NCBI GenBank assembly: GCA_001600875.1
Contig: BCLD01000010.1
Coordinates: forward strand, 467,310 to 531,309
Direction: 5' to 3'
Source: Solicoccozyma terricola
Taxonomy: Eukaryota; Basidiomycota; Tremellomycetes; Filobasidiales; Piskurozymaceae
DNA length: 64,000 nucleotides
Of this stretch, positions 10,609-22,513 are shown one piece after another. A model generated the notes under the pieces. That model was not told the DNA's origin. It saw only the letters and a program-made list of their open reading frames with translations, and made no database searches. A program made the translations under genes and the position numbers. Each line of letters opens with the position of its first letter. Within the stretch, counting starts at the first letter, position 1.

Positions 10609-13600
10609 ATGACAGTCACCAATACCACCATGTCTCTTCTACCTAATCACCCTCGCAAGACTATCGACTTCGGTCACCGCAGCACGGTCCAATCTCTCTC
10701 CCATCGCGGCGGAATTGTCAGTCTGTCTACTCCGCATCCCACACACGGCCAAGTGCTTGTGGTGCCGTGGGCTCAGTTTCCCAAGGACAAGTTCTACGAT
10801 CAGCCATTCGTAAGGAGGTACCGAGCGAAGCCGTTGGATTGGTTCAACAAGGCGACGGACTTTGGACTGGACTTTGGTGGAGAGGATGAAATGTGAGTGC
10901 GGTCGGTGCCTTTTCCTGTTACCTTTCTCGCTGATTCACGCTCTCTCGCCAGACAATGGAGCTACATCGACGCATCCTGTCCACGCTCTACATGGTCTCG
11001 CTCCTCTCTTTCCTTCATCTCTACATATATCGCTTCCACCAACAACACCATACAACAAGTCGTCATCACCAATTCCTCATCCCTGCCTATATCAGTCGAC
11101 TTCAGCTTCATTGCCAATGTTTCTCTCAATCGAGCTGCACTCACGCAACTCACACCGCAGGGTGACGTTGGCATTCCTGAAAGCGAAAATGTTGCGTCGA
11201 CAACAGACGGGATTTTTCAGCTTGCCAACGGGAATCTTCCCGCAGTCATGACGGCAAGTTTGTGTGTTGCTGGTGAACGGTTAAACATGCGGACTTTGGA
11301 TGCCACCAAGAAGCATGGGGAAGTGGTCTACTACCATTCAACGCACAGTCTTGTCATAGGAGCAGAAGAGACGAAAACTATCCACCTAGCGTTATCCATC
11401 GATCCATTCACTGACAACGAGGAGACAGCCCTTTCTCGACATCTCGACTACTTGTCCCGATCGGATAGTCTCCAAGATCTTGTAGATACAACCTTGGCCA
11501 CTCTACCTGTGTTCAACATGGACCACCTCTCTACCTTGCTAGGTCATGACGAAACATTGGCATTCATGGTGGCTCGGAATGTCGATTACCTTCTTAATTG
11601 CTGTTCAGTCGATGTCAAGGACGAAAATGGAAACGACGGGGGAGTGTGCATTATCACGGATCATGTCTGCCTGCCACTGGGATGGAACCGGGATAACTAG
11701 TAAGTGCAACGAATAGCAACTATTCCTTAGAGTGCAGAACAGGACTGACGCCAAAGTCACAGCTATCAGACCCGTCTCCTCGCTGCGCTTCTTCCTCACC
11801 TGTCTGCCGTAGTACTTCCCGCCACTCTCCCTTCCTTTCGCTCACTCATCCATCAAACCCTGCGGTCTCACCTTTTGTGGGTCTGCTCCACTGCCGAGCG
11901 ACCTGCAGGATATTGGGCGCGTTGTTACCTCGTCTCGGGGAAACCAAAGGATGCTGTCTTCCAGCTCGATCAACAGTGTTACCCCCTACTCGAGCTGGCA
12001 GAATATGCAAAGATGTTTGTGACAGCTGAAGACGATGGCTCCGAGGCTAAATTCGTCAGGCAGATGGCCACCGCAGTTGTCGATGATGTCCTCGCCACTC
12101 TGCAACAACATCGATGGACGAGAACGGAAGGTGATGACTTCTCTGAACAGCTGTGGCTGTTCAAGACAGACGAGACGCCAGCAGATGACGCAGTCGAACA
12201 TCCGTATCATTTTAGCTCGCATATCCTACTCTGGCACACGCTGAACAGTCTGGCAATGCTACAAGCGCTGGTCCCAGACTGCATCAAGACTCCCGTTGCG
12301 GAATGGGCCACGAAAGTGCACAGCGCCACCATGAAGAACTTTTCAACGGATAACCCCAGAACGGGACAACCGATGTTCGCCTACCTCACCTCAACCCGAG
12401 GCGAGTTCCAACTCTACCATGATGCGAATGACTTGCCCTCCGCCCTGGCGCCCAAATGGGGATTCTGCGATGCGTCGTCGGAACGCTGGAGGAATACCCT
12501 CGACTTTGCGTTTTCGGCGGATAACTTAGGGTTCTTTCCTGATGGCATAAACGCTGGTTTGGGATCAGTGCACACCAAGGATCCATGGCCTCTTGGCGAC
12601 TCCCAGGAGTTACTCTATGCCGAACTTGCCGGCCTACCGGAGAGAGAGAAAACGATACGTAACAGGCTGGCTCGGATAGTGCAGTGGGATGGTCTCTACC
12701 CTGAAGCAATCGATCGGCACACGGGAGCGACGACGAGCAAGCACTGGTTCGGCTGGCCTGGCTGTTTCATCAGTACTGTTCTGCTGGACCGGGCCTCCAC
12801 CAATCTGGCAGCATCAGCAATTGATGGGGCACAGATCATTGCCCAGCATATCCGAGCCCAGCTTGATGCACACCGAGAAGCTTACCGAGACAGTACGTAT
12901 CTACCTCCCCTCTTCGTTGGCATGCAGGGTCCACAAGGAAGCGGCAAGAGCTTTTTGGCAGAGCGGACGAAGGCCACCTTGTCATCTGCTCCTCACAACC
13001 TCAACGTTGCCATTCTGTCAACAGACGACCTCTACCTAGACCATGACGGTCTCGTCCAGCTTGCCAACGAGCACCCGACTAACAAGCTCCTGCAAGGCCG
13101 CGGTTTGCCCGGATCCCACGATTTGCATCTTGGTCGACGGTTGCTGAAGGCGATCAAGGCACAAGGTGGGCGACGGCGAGATGTTAACCCCGCGAGTCAA
13201 GCTGCATGCATCCGATTACCATCCTTCGACAAGGGTGCGTATAATGGCTCGGGTGATCGGCGACCTCAAGGCAATGACGAACAGATCTCGGGTGACCTTG
13301 ACGTGTTCGTCTTTGAGGGCTGGTCTCAGGGATTCTTGGCTGCCGATGAGGCAGGTCTAGAGGCCAGACATTCGGCGACTTGTGAGGCCGGTTATCGTCC
13401 ATACTTCCTCGATCACTCCATCGACTCGCTCCTAGAGGTGAACAGCTTACTCCGAGATTATGCAAAAGAATGGTATCCGATGATGTCAACATTTGTCCAG
13501 GTGAGGGCTAACTAAAAAATTACTGAGCGTGATCTGCGAGCTGAATGATTTTTTGCCCCTAGATCGTTCCACCTAACCCGACCCAGGTTTTCGCTTGGCG

Positions 13601-13805
13601 ACTGGAAGCCGAGCAAGCTCTCAAGGCCACAAATGAAGGGAAGGGTATGACCGACGAGCAGGTGCATGCTTTCGTGGCGCGGTACATGGTTGGTTACGAG
13701 CTGTGGTCATATGGGGTTCGCGATGCATCTCAGCCGTGGGCAGGAAGAGGACTAGCCCTGCATGTCAATGGCAAACGCAAAGTAGTCGCCGTTGATAGCT
13801 TCTGA
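10609..13805 (+). CDS. Fusion protein: six-hairpin glycosidase-like region + D-glycerate 3-kinase/Tda10-like P-loop kinase
   Basis: Four exons (10609-10892, 10953-11699, 11763-13500, 13563-13805) join in frame to 1003 residues. Residues 1 to about 700 look like an (alpha/alpha)6 six-hairpin glycosidase: LPLGWNRDNYY, PAGYWARCYLVSGKPKDA, FQLDQQCYPLLELAEY, WGFCDASSERW, DGLYPEAIDRHTGATTSKH and WFGWPGCF. Residues from about 705 resemble D-glycerate 3-kinase (GLYK) and yeast Tda10: Walker A GPQGSGKSF near residue 737, ILSTDDLYL, NPASQAACIRLPSFDKGAY (only partly conserved), DVFVFEGWSQGF, VFAWRLEAEQAL and a C-terminal FVARYMVGYELW. Domain lengths fit both families. The junction lies within one 1.7-kb exon with no stop, so it is not an intron artefact. 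GLYK makes 3-phosphoglycerate from D-glycerate; the glycosidase substrate is unknown. The start at 10609 is the first ATG. Confidence 0.82.
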
Positions 13806-13885
13806 TTTGTTTGGCAACATCGTATTCGTCTTATACATATAATGCAACTTTCAAAGATCAGCACGACATACACGAAGCAAAGAAT

Positions 13886-16773
13886 CTACCTCATCTTGGA
13901 GAGATCACAAGAGAGGGAGAGCGAGGCGATGATGTCAGAGCAACTGATAGCCGACTCGTTTCCACTGTTCGCCATCCTAGACAAGATATCACGCAGCGTT
14001 GAGATGGTCGTATTGCTTGGATTAGCGGGATACGGATTGAGGAGTTGCTCAAGGAGGAGGATCATAGCAGCGTTGAAGGTGAAGTGAATGTCAAAGAAGG
14101 ACCATATTACTGTGAAGCAGGAGTCAGCAGGCACCGAGATCAAGTTTGAGCATTCAGCAACTCACGAATCATACCAGACGATGACAGCAACCCCAGAAGC
14201 TGAGCAGACTCCCGAGCAGCGGTGATGGCACGGTTCTGGAGCTCTTCAAGGGACGAGGCTGCACTAATACTTCGCGGAGAGATGCCAGTCAAAGACATGC
14301 CATCCATGTCCTGGTTCGCTTTTAGACGGAGGAAATGAAGGAGCGCTGGTCGGCAAACAACGATGATGGCCTGGAGGGATTAAAGAGGAGGTCGATATGT
14401 GAAGTCAATTATAAGGGTCCTTTCTACCTCACCTGATTGAACGATAGCTTGAGGATTATCCTGGCACGAGGGTTGCGGAACTGCTGACCCCCGAAATCAC
14501 TCGGCAGGAACTTGTTGGCTGCGGCGTCAATATCCTTGAGAAGTTTTAAGGCGTTGGAGACGGAATATTCATCACCACAGACGGAATCTGGGGTTACGCG
14601 ATACAGCTCTGTCGACGGAGATTGTCAGCGACATTGTGGGATTTGCGATCGCTGCTCCATTGCCTCTTACGGCTCACCCTTATTCATTCGACCTTCAATC
14701 TGGCGGATTGCAATGTTACATAGCAACCCAGATGGAGGTCCAATGTCATGCTGGTGCAACGCAGCGTGTTATTGTCCATATAGTCGTCAAATAGGGAGAC
14801 ACGACTCACCAGTTCAGCACAAATTGAAGGTAGCTCTACATCAATATCGTCGTCGTCCAGTATTCGTGGACGGCCCAGAGCGCAGCTGATGAGTCTGTCG
14901 CCCGGAAGGATTACATATGAGGGATATACACGATTATCTTCCATCTTAGGCGCACTCACCTCTCCATACAGTAAGCGGACCAAAAAAGTCTCCTTCTCTG
15001 CTCTTGAGCAACATTTTCCTCAGGTGTCAGCGGGCGATCTGATTCCAATTTGCGATGAAGGCCCAGCATGATACATGATCGTAAAGCCATGCCGGCCTTT
15101 TTTTTTTTTTTTTTTGTTGTTTTGGCCGTTGGTCAACCGGCTGGAATGTTACACGTTGCACATGCCGGCAGTACTCACGTAACAGTAACTGTCGTCCCTC
15201 CTTGAAGCGGAGAGTAAATAGGTCGACTGTGCGAGGAGTCACTTGATCCGTTCGCTGCTGAGCAATTCTATTCTTGCCAACTTTCGCTTACCATCAAAAC
15301 AAGACATCTGATGCTCGCGATCGATCCATCCTCCCAAATGCTCAGCATGAGCAACTTTGCTCTTGCAAAGTATTCCAATCCAGGCCATGGTCTATCCGTA
15401 GTTGTGGGAGATGCTCCCACATGCCTAGCTCCCATCGCCAGCATCGCATTCAGTGTGCAAAGTTTCCACAGATCGATCTCGCCGACATGGGAGTGTTGAT
15501 ATATCTCCGTAAGGTCCCGCTCTGTCTCTTCTGGGTCAGCCCAGTAGAAGAGGTCTCCGCTGTAGTGGAAGAAGAGTGCAACGTAGTGCTGAGCGATTTC
15601 GCGGGACGGTAGTTCGTAAGGGTTTTGGTCGAGGATAGGAAGTGGTTGCCAGTCGGCGGTGTGGTACGTGTTGGGTGGGAGAGGTGGAGCTACAATTCCA
15701 GCGAGAGGGACTAGGGAAGGAATGATTTGAGAGAGTCGAGCGTAGAATGCGGGAGACGACGTGTGTCCCATGTATCCTACATAAGAGAACGAGACATTTT
15801 CAGTATTCTCCACTCGAATAAACCCTTTTTTTCGCGATCGCCTCTTTCCCCAAGTCTGCACAAACTTACTCGCAGTCCCTCCAGGATCCATCATCAGTTT
15901 CCCCAGCCCACTTGCTACCTGATCCGCGGTATCCTCCTCGTCATCCCCTTGCTCCATGTTGACCTCAGTCAATGGCTGACCCGTTTCTACCTGCGTCTGG
16001 CTTTGATCCACTCCGCCTCTTTCAACATGCCCCACCTCCTCGAGGTTTGGCATCGAGGTGATCTCCGATGAATCGGGATGTAAACTCATCACTCCCCCGT
16101 TCCTTGTCCTCAGCTCAGGCTTGACAGATCCTCTTGGTACTTCCTGTATTGGCGTCGCACCAAGTGATACCACTTGCTCCGATAACGCTACGCAGAGGCG
16201 GCGGAGATCGTCTCGTTCCTTTTCTAGTTGGAGGAAGGAGCTGCAAATAACATTTGCGTCAAGGTTAGCCATTGTGCCCAGTCAGGCTTAACGTCATCGC
16301 ACACAGCATAGCACTCACTTCTGGGATATCCATACCTTGCGCTGTGCATGCTTGTATATACACTTTCGTTTACTCTTTGAACAATTCGAACATGGAAATG
16401 CCCCATCGCATTTGGCTTTTCGTGATCGACAACCTTCACAGCTGCAATCTCATTCCCGTCAGACCTGTCACCCTCTAGGTAGGATATGTGCGTGCACTCA
16501 CGCGATGACGACCCTCGTTCGACTCGACTCCCCACTCGATTTCTTGCTTGTCTCTTTCCTCTGTACCGACTTGTGTTCTACTTCTCCGCCCTCGCCTTCT
16601 TCCGCTGTCTCTTGCATTGACGGAGAGCTCGGTCTATTCAAAGTCATTGGATGTTCAGGACGGACCGGCGCTGCGCTCGAGCTCAGAGACTCTCTGAGGA
16701 ACTCGTTCAACCAATCCAGTGGTTGCAGGGTATGGTTTGGTTGAGATTGAGGTGGTGAGGGGTGGATGTCCAT
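13886..16773 (-). CDS. Zn2Cys6 fungal-specific transcription factor
   Basis: Nuclear regulator. The exon around 16325-16440 (minus) encodes a complete binuclear zinc cluster: CEGCRSRKAKC, then DGAFPCSNCSKSKRKC, spacing CX2CX6CX5CX2CX6C. The following exon starts with a leucine/heptad-like dimerisation stretch (FLQLEKERDDLRRLCVALS) and an acidic linker. The fungal_trans middle-homology region comes next, including AQHYVALFFHYSGDLFYWAD and LWKLCTLNAMLAMGARHVG, and then a C-terminal tail ending DLSKMR. Residues before the cluster are Ser/Pro-rich. The start at 16773 (MDIHPSPPQSQ) is a choice; an upstream frame extension is open. The stop is only 80 bp from the stop of the fusion gene (convergent), so it is a candidate local regulator, though unproven. 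One intron contains A18 on the sense strand (T18 at 15098-15115). Confidence 0.85.
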
Positions 16774-17259
16774 CGTTTCACAGAGTTGGCTTGCCCAGAG
16801 CCCGACCGGTCTTGAGTGATCTCTCTGACCTGGCAAGGAAGGAGGTTACCGGAATCTTCTTGCAGACGTACGAATGAAAGTCACCATCCGACTCATGCGG
16901 CAGGGTTTCGCTGCCAGGGATGTATGACAGTGGGTGCTGCTGAAGGTCAGACCTTCCGTTGATCGGATACCGACAAGTAGAACTGGAATGCGGATGTCGT
17001 GTGGTGTCAGCGGTTGATCGGTAAATGACGTTGAGGTTGAGGTTGAGGTTGATGTTGATTATTGATTATTGAGAATCGCTATCATATCTGTCACCCGACG
17101 GTTCAAAGTTGCTATTCTGGGCTGACAAATGCTACCGACGAACTGACATCCACCACTGTTCAACCACCTGCCGTTACTCACACGACAATTGTAATTTAAT
17201 ACTGTTGACGATGCCCTCCATCTGTTTATGTACTACATCCCCTCTTAGTCTAGGCCTGC
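16774..17259. other. Upstream region of the zinc-cluster regulator
   Basis: No gene seen. Contains a short array of GGTTGA/GATTATT units at 17030-17072 (TCAACC on the regulator's sense strand). Confidence 0.5.
17030..17072. repeat. Hexanucleotide tandem repeat (GGTTGA)n
   Basis: Four near-perfect GTTGAG/GGTTGA copies followed by degenerate gattatt copies. Confidence 0.7.
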
Positions 17260-18732
17260 TCAATATCCCTTATCCACATTCACGGCATTGAAAGCCAGCC
17301 CGCCACTCTCCATCCTCCGTATGCTACCCACCAACAACTCGGTAGCCATCTCCTTCTCACCCTCTGCGTCGCCCGAAAGATGCGGCGTAATCAACAAGTT
17401 TGGATGGGACCACAACGGGTGATCAGTTGGAAGAGGTTCGGGGTCTGTGACATCGATTGCTGCGCCCAGAAGATTGGTGTTCAGTGAGTGCATGAGGGTG
17501 TCAGATGAGAGTAGGTCACCACGACCGACGTTGATGAATATGGCGTCCTCCGGTAGGAGGTCTAAATTCATTCAACGGCAAATGGTCATTCCAGTGTACT
17601 ACTGGCACGCTAGACGGAGGAAGATAACCCAACCCACCCATTTCAGGCTTGCCTAGCATCATCACCGTTTGCGGCGTCGAAGGTAAACTACAGATCAAGA
17701 TCTGCGATCGGGATAAGAATTCATGGAACGCTGTAGTATCTCGAGAGCAGTAGTAAGTCGATGGGATCGTTCCTTTTGAGTGAAGACCAGGCTCGTCAGT
17801 CCAAAGATTCAGCTTCAAATCGACCAGTACATTGAACACACACCTTCCCGATCTCCGGTACCAGGAAGGATAAACTGAAAGAGTCCTCGAGGGTTAGCTG
17901 AAACCCTTTGTGTCAACCGAGTGAATACTACCCCCACTTACTCCGTCATCGACCGTCGCTTTACCGGACGAGTTGGCTGCGATGATGTTTACGCCAAATG
18001 CCTGGAGAAGACGTGCTGTCTCCCTGCCAAGCTGTGGATGTGAGACCCGAAAGATTGTTAGATCCACCTTTTCGACGTTACTACTAGACACCGCAGATCC
18101 CTCACATGTCCGTAGCCCTGTTGGCCGATAAGCATGTTATTCGATTGTTGTCACACAACGTTCATTCGAGCTCACCAACAATCCGGCAGTCTTCCCTCGC
18201 AGACCCCGAGCTACATAATTCGGTCCAGCACGACTTGGAAACTCTTCGCTTGCAGCCCATCGTCTCTCCGTCTGTGTTGCGATGAACTCTCGTCAGCGAT
18301 GTCGATTCCGATCCCTTAAATCCGTCTACGCACCCTGCCAATGTAAATCTGCGAATCCACACGGTGAAGCAGATTGATCACCATGGCTACACAGTAATTG
18401 GGTATCGAAGCAGCATGAATCCCACTAGCCGATGATATTGAGATTCTTCCATCACCCTGCATGATTTCCTTGACGAGTGAATGACCTAGTGCCTTTTCCA
18501 CTCCAGAGGTGGAGAGCTGGACGTGCCGCAGTCTCGGAACTTCTGCGAGCGTGGTTATCCCTGGTGGTCCTGACCAGCTGCAGAAGATGACTTCGGTGGT
18601 TGGCAGGATGTGTTTCGGAGCGTTGCCGTCCGGGTGGTAGTGGACTGTAGCTACGGACGTCCGGAGGTGCGCGAGCGCCGAGGAGGGGAGAGGTAGAAGG
18701 ACGAGGACGGTGGTGATGGTGGTATGTGCCAT
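17260..18732 (-). CDS. D-isomer-specific 2-hydroxyacid dehydrogenase (glyoxylate/hydroxypyruvate reductase type)
   Basis: NAD(P)-dependent reductase of 2-oxoacids. The start at 18732 (MAHTTITTVLVLLPLPSSAL) precedes the substrate-binding half with VIFCSWSG, LRHVQLSTSGVEKAL and SSASGIHAASIPNYCVAMV. The coenzyme half shows a Rossmann motif GYGHVGRETARLLQAFG, then LICSLPSTPQT, and the classical INVGRGDLL followed by GAAIDVTDPEPLPTDHPLW and LLITPHLSG. The histidine in PHLSG is the catalytic acid of the family, and the arginine/glutamate pair typical of the fold is expected in the exon between. About five introns of 50-70 nt. The sequence alone does not separate glyoxylate, hydroxypyruvate, phenylpyruvate or other 2-oxoacid reductases. 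Hydroxypyruvate reductases of this family make D-glycerate, the substrate of the kinase half of the fusion protein nearby. Confidence 0.87.
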
Positions 18733-19279
18733 GGCTGGCTTGAGAATGGAGGGCATGGGTGGGATGGCAGCAGGAATGATGTGCAGACGGCAGGGCCGAC
18801 CAAGCACCGTGAACGAAGCACTGGTGGTTTATATATCCTGGATGTGAGCTGACTGACCTATACTGCCTACTCTCTCCACCTTCTGGTCGGGTCGCGCTAC
18901 CCGCGATTCGCGATGGATGCATGGACTAGCATGACTGGCAAAGAGCCGTCGCTTCATCATCCCATCTCACATCCCACCACATACCATCGTGTGGCTGGTT
19001 GTACATCATGGCTGTCTTGTGCTGTCTCCCACGTCGATGCCTCCCAAAGTTGTTAAGGGCGGGATGGAAGAGACGGGAGCGCAAGGGCCGATGAGGAGTG
19101 ACTACGTGAGAGATCCGGATGGAAATCTGATACCTTGAGTGGGAGCAGTGAGCTTAAACCATACCTACAATGGCATATGTTTTCTTTAGTTTCATATCAT
19201 GATCTCTATATTCTAAGGAGTGATTTATCACAACATATGAGGCATTCTAATCGAGCGAAATGTCCACGCCGCAATCGTT
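18733..19279. other. Intergenic, nothing recognised
   Basis: About 550 bp between the start of the hydroxyacid dehydrogenase and the stop of the DHA2 transporter. No gene, RNA or repeat recognised. Confidence 0.5.
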
Positions 19280-22079
19280 TTATTCTCCGACTGCGAGTCT
19301 ATGATTCTTCATCCCAAACGTTGCCAACAGCAACCCTATTCCACAAAAGCCACAATCGACCCACAAAGCCACTTTGTACCCGGACAAGAGTCCTCCTGGC
19401 ACTTGGGTGATCACCGCAGCACTGAGGGTTACGTGGGTAGGTGAGTGAGTGAACGTCTGGTCATCAGTATCCAAAAGATACGCTCACCAGATAGCTAAGC
19501 CTAATCCGGAGCCGGTTTGGAACGCCGTGTTAATCAACCCGCCCGTCATGGACTTTACTCTAGGTGGTACCGATGCCATCATTGAAACGGACAGAACATT
19601 CTGATCCAAGATATCAAAGGGTCAGCTCATTTAGATGAAGGCAGGACAGAGTCTTGGGACTGACATAAACAACTGAGATCCCCAGGACTCCTAGTATGGA
19701 CGAAGGGAACACCGTCGACCAGAAGGTGCTTCGTTGCGTCATGGTGGCGGTAGGTATACCAGCAACGACGGACAGCACCATCCCGAAGATAAGAAGAGTC
19801 TTTAAAGTGAAGCGATTCAGACCCCATTCAACGGCGAATGCAGCGCCAAGAGAGCATGGTCCCATAGCTATGAGAAAAAGAAAAAAAGCAAAGTCTTCAG
19901 CTTCTGAGCTACTGGTGCCTTGGGTTACCCGCATCCAATTTCACGCACGAATAAGGCGAATCGCCGTTTGAAGTGGACTAAGCCCCAAGACGTTTTGGCT
20001 AACGAGGGTGACTGCGACGGGTCGCTGACGGTGAGTGGGCGTCTACGCTTCCTGCATTGTCACCTACGATATAAAACAAAGGACTGCCACCACTGTCGTA
20101 TGACGGAGATGGATAGTGAGCACATCGCAATTGACGTTTTGTCCGCGGATCTCATACCATGTAGATGCATAAGCCGATGATCCAGGTGATGGCAAACCCC
20201 GGTAGCTGGAAGTCAAAGAGGGTGTCAGCTCGTTTGGTACTAATCAGTGGCGGCAAGGATTGGCGCATACCTTCCATCTACATGTCAGAGAATGCACATT
20301 GGGTCAACCTCTGTAAAACTACATCTACCACATGCTTTTTACACTCACAGATGTGCAGGCACCAACGGATTCTCCACTTTTGTCTCTGCGAAAGCGAATG
20401 CCGCGATGAGAGCGATGCCCAAGATGAGGAGGGCTATAACAAATGCCTGTTGGCATGATGATAATTTCAGTGTTCTGACATCTTCTTCTGGTCCAACACC
20501 TCACCTTTCCCCAACCATATACACCTCCAGACGAAATCACAAAGGTAAGGAGGATCATCCCAGATGTAGCTAGAGCAGCACCCCAATAGTCCAAAGCAGC
20601 TCTAGGACCAGCTCTACGGATGTTCTCGGAAGGGAGGATGAAATAACCTGCTGCTGCAACGGCGGATCCGATAGGACATGCTAGCCAGAACTGATAAAAG
20701 TTGAGAATCGAGTACGAAAGGCGTTCAGGGGTCGTTAAGCACATACGTTGTAGAAAAAAGGTGATGTCTACAGGAACTCACTACCCATCGCCACCCCAAG
20801 ACGGTCGTCAAGACACCGCCGCTACGTATTGCACCCTAACATTAATACCATCTCTCCCCTCGCTCTCCCTTCAATTCAGACTCACTAGATCAATCCCAGT
20901 ACGAATCTGAAACCCCGCCGATCGCATTTCTTCATCAGCAATTCCGTCCGTCCCAGTCATTGATCCAAACGTAGAATACCCACCCAACAGCCCCAGCGGC
21001 ACCAAAGATCAAAAGCGCGATGTTCCTTTCGCGTCCAACGAAGAACGATGAGATGATACCGACCGAAGAAGGGACTGTTGCTGCAGCTCCGAAGCCTTGC
21101 TAATTGTGGATGGAAAGTTACATGGTCAGGTCACGCCCAGCGAGAGGTAACGAATCCAAGTGCTCTCACCATCGCCCGGAAAATAATCAATTGTATCTCG
21201 GTCTTCGCAAAGCCGTCTGCCAGGGTCCATAAAGAGAGCCAAGCCATTCCAGCTTTATTCCTCTCGTCATCGTCAACACCTGAATCACCGTTTACCAAAA
21301 TACTCCACACTCACCAACAAACACCGGCTTCTTTCCCCATCGATCCGAGATCACTCCGGCAAGTAAGAGGAAGCCTCCGAACGTCAACCTGCAGGTACTC
21401 GCTCGTCGTCGTCAGCTCCCGCATCGATAGCAGATTCATCTTACACGCACGTGTATGCACTGATCAACCATTGTTGATCCACCTCTCTGATATTCAACTC
21501 TTGGGAAATGGCAGGCAGGGACATTGACACGCTTGTCATCGAGATCTGGAGTCAGAGACGTAGTCAGAGCCAGGATAAGTGAGGATGGAACGGGGGACCA
21601 ATCGGATGACTCACGTTATCTAGAAGCTGCGACGCTGAGATGATCACCATTACCAAGGAACCTTTGAGAGATTTCAACGTTCCATGTAATCGTGGATCAT
21701 CCTCATCCACAGGAACAGTCGAGTTATTCGGTGGTAGTGATTGGGACTCGGCATCGATTTGAGATGGAGGATATGTCGGTGGAGAATGTCCTGCAACCTC
21801 TTCAAGAGGCGGTGTCATGCGCGACGAGACCCGCTTGGTCTCCGACTCCATTTCGATCAGAGGCATCGGCGCGATCGAGGGAAGATCTCTTCCCACGCCC
21901 GTCGAGGTCGATCTCCCGGCGCTCGAGTCATCTTTCAGTCCTTGCAATGCTCTGACTGATGCACTGCGTGAGGCTCGAGATGACGCGCGACGTATCACCG
22001 AGGACGGTATACCGATCGCATTGGGTTCGAGGTCATCCTCTTCGATTGCAGACTCGAGAGGATATGCAAGGTGGGACAT
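19280..22079 (-). CDS. MFS drug:H+ antiporter, DHA2 type (Atr1-like, 14 helices)
   Basis: Multidrug or boron/aminotriazole-type efflux carrier of the plasma membrane. A hydrophilic N-terminus of roughly 130 residues is rich in Ser and acidic residues (MSHLAYPLESAIEEDD), followed by the first helix (SLVMVIISASQLLDNV). Exons then encode helices typical of the family, e.g. FWLACPIGSAVAAAGYFILP, AALDYWGAALATSGMILLTF, TLLIFGMVLSVVAGIPTATM, SSILGVLGISVVYV and a last helix in VDCGFCGIGLLLATFGM before the tail KNHRLAVGE. About ten short introns. The start at 22079 is preferred over an in-frame ATG at 22127. The fourteen-helix count is the family expectation rather than something counted in full. It is divergent from the alcohol oxidase gene. 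One CACGTG (21448) lies inside the gene. Confidence 0.85.
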
Positions 22080-22269
22080 GATTGAGGTGATTGATTGACT
22101 GGATACAATGCAGCTAGCCACGACCATTACCTGGCCACGAAAATTTGAGTCATGCAGCGACGCCAGCCACCGATAACCTAAGTATTCACCTAGTCAGTTT
22201 CGCCGAGACGCGGCGAAATATAGCTATAGCACCTGCGGGGGAGATGACGTGGCAGAATGTGGAGCCCCG

Positions 22270-22275
22270 CACGTG
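22270..22275. promoter_or_regulatory. CACGTG E-box
   Basis: In the divergent promoter of the DHA2 antiporter and the alcohol oxidase, about 190 bp from the former start and 240 bp from the latter. Inferred function. Confidence 0.3.
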
Positions 22276-22513
22276 GCGGGAAACTGAACACTTGGCCATT
22301 CCCGGATACACTTTCCCCAATGTTTCCGGGGCTCAGCTTCCTCCTGGTCCCGGTTATTGAATATCGTCGGACCAAGTTGTTGTCAGGTGATGGTTGATGG
22401 CTAGCCAGGTGCCACGCAGGCGCCAGACATTTGGAGCCTATTAGTAGGATTGCTCCCCACGTTAGTTAGGACGCCCCTTCGAGCTCCCTCCCTTCTTTCT
22501 GCAGCTTTCCAAC

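Noticed and set aside
10609..13805. Reading the glycosidase-like and kinase regions as two genes
   Set aside because: No stop, no start and no intron boundary between them; one exon spans the junction and the phases of all four exons agree.
3932..22079. Secondary-metabolite gene cluster (P450, MDR, two MFS, Zn2Cys6)
   Set aside because: No polyketide, peptide or terpene synthase backbone gene is present; the glycerate-like theme explains the core genes better.
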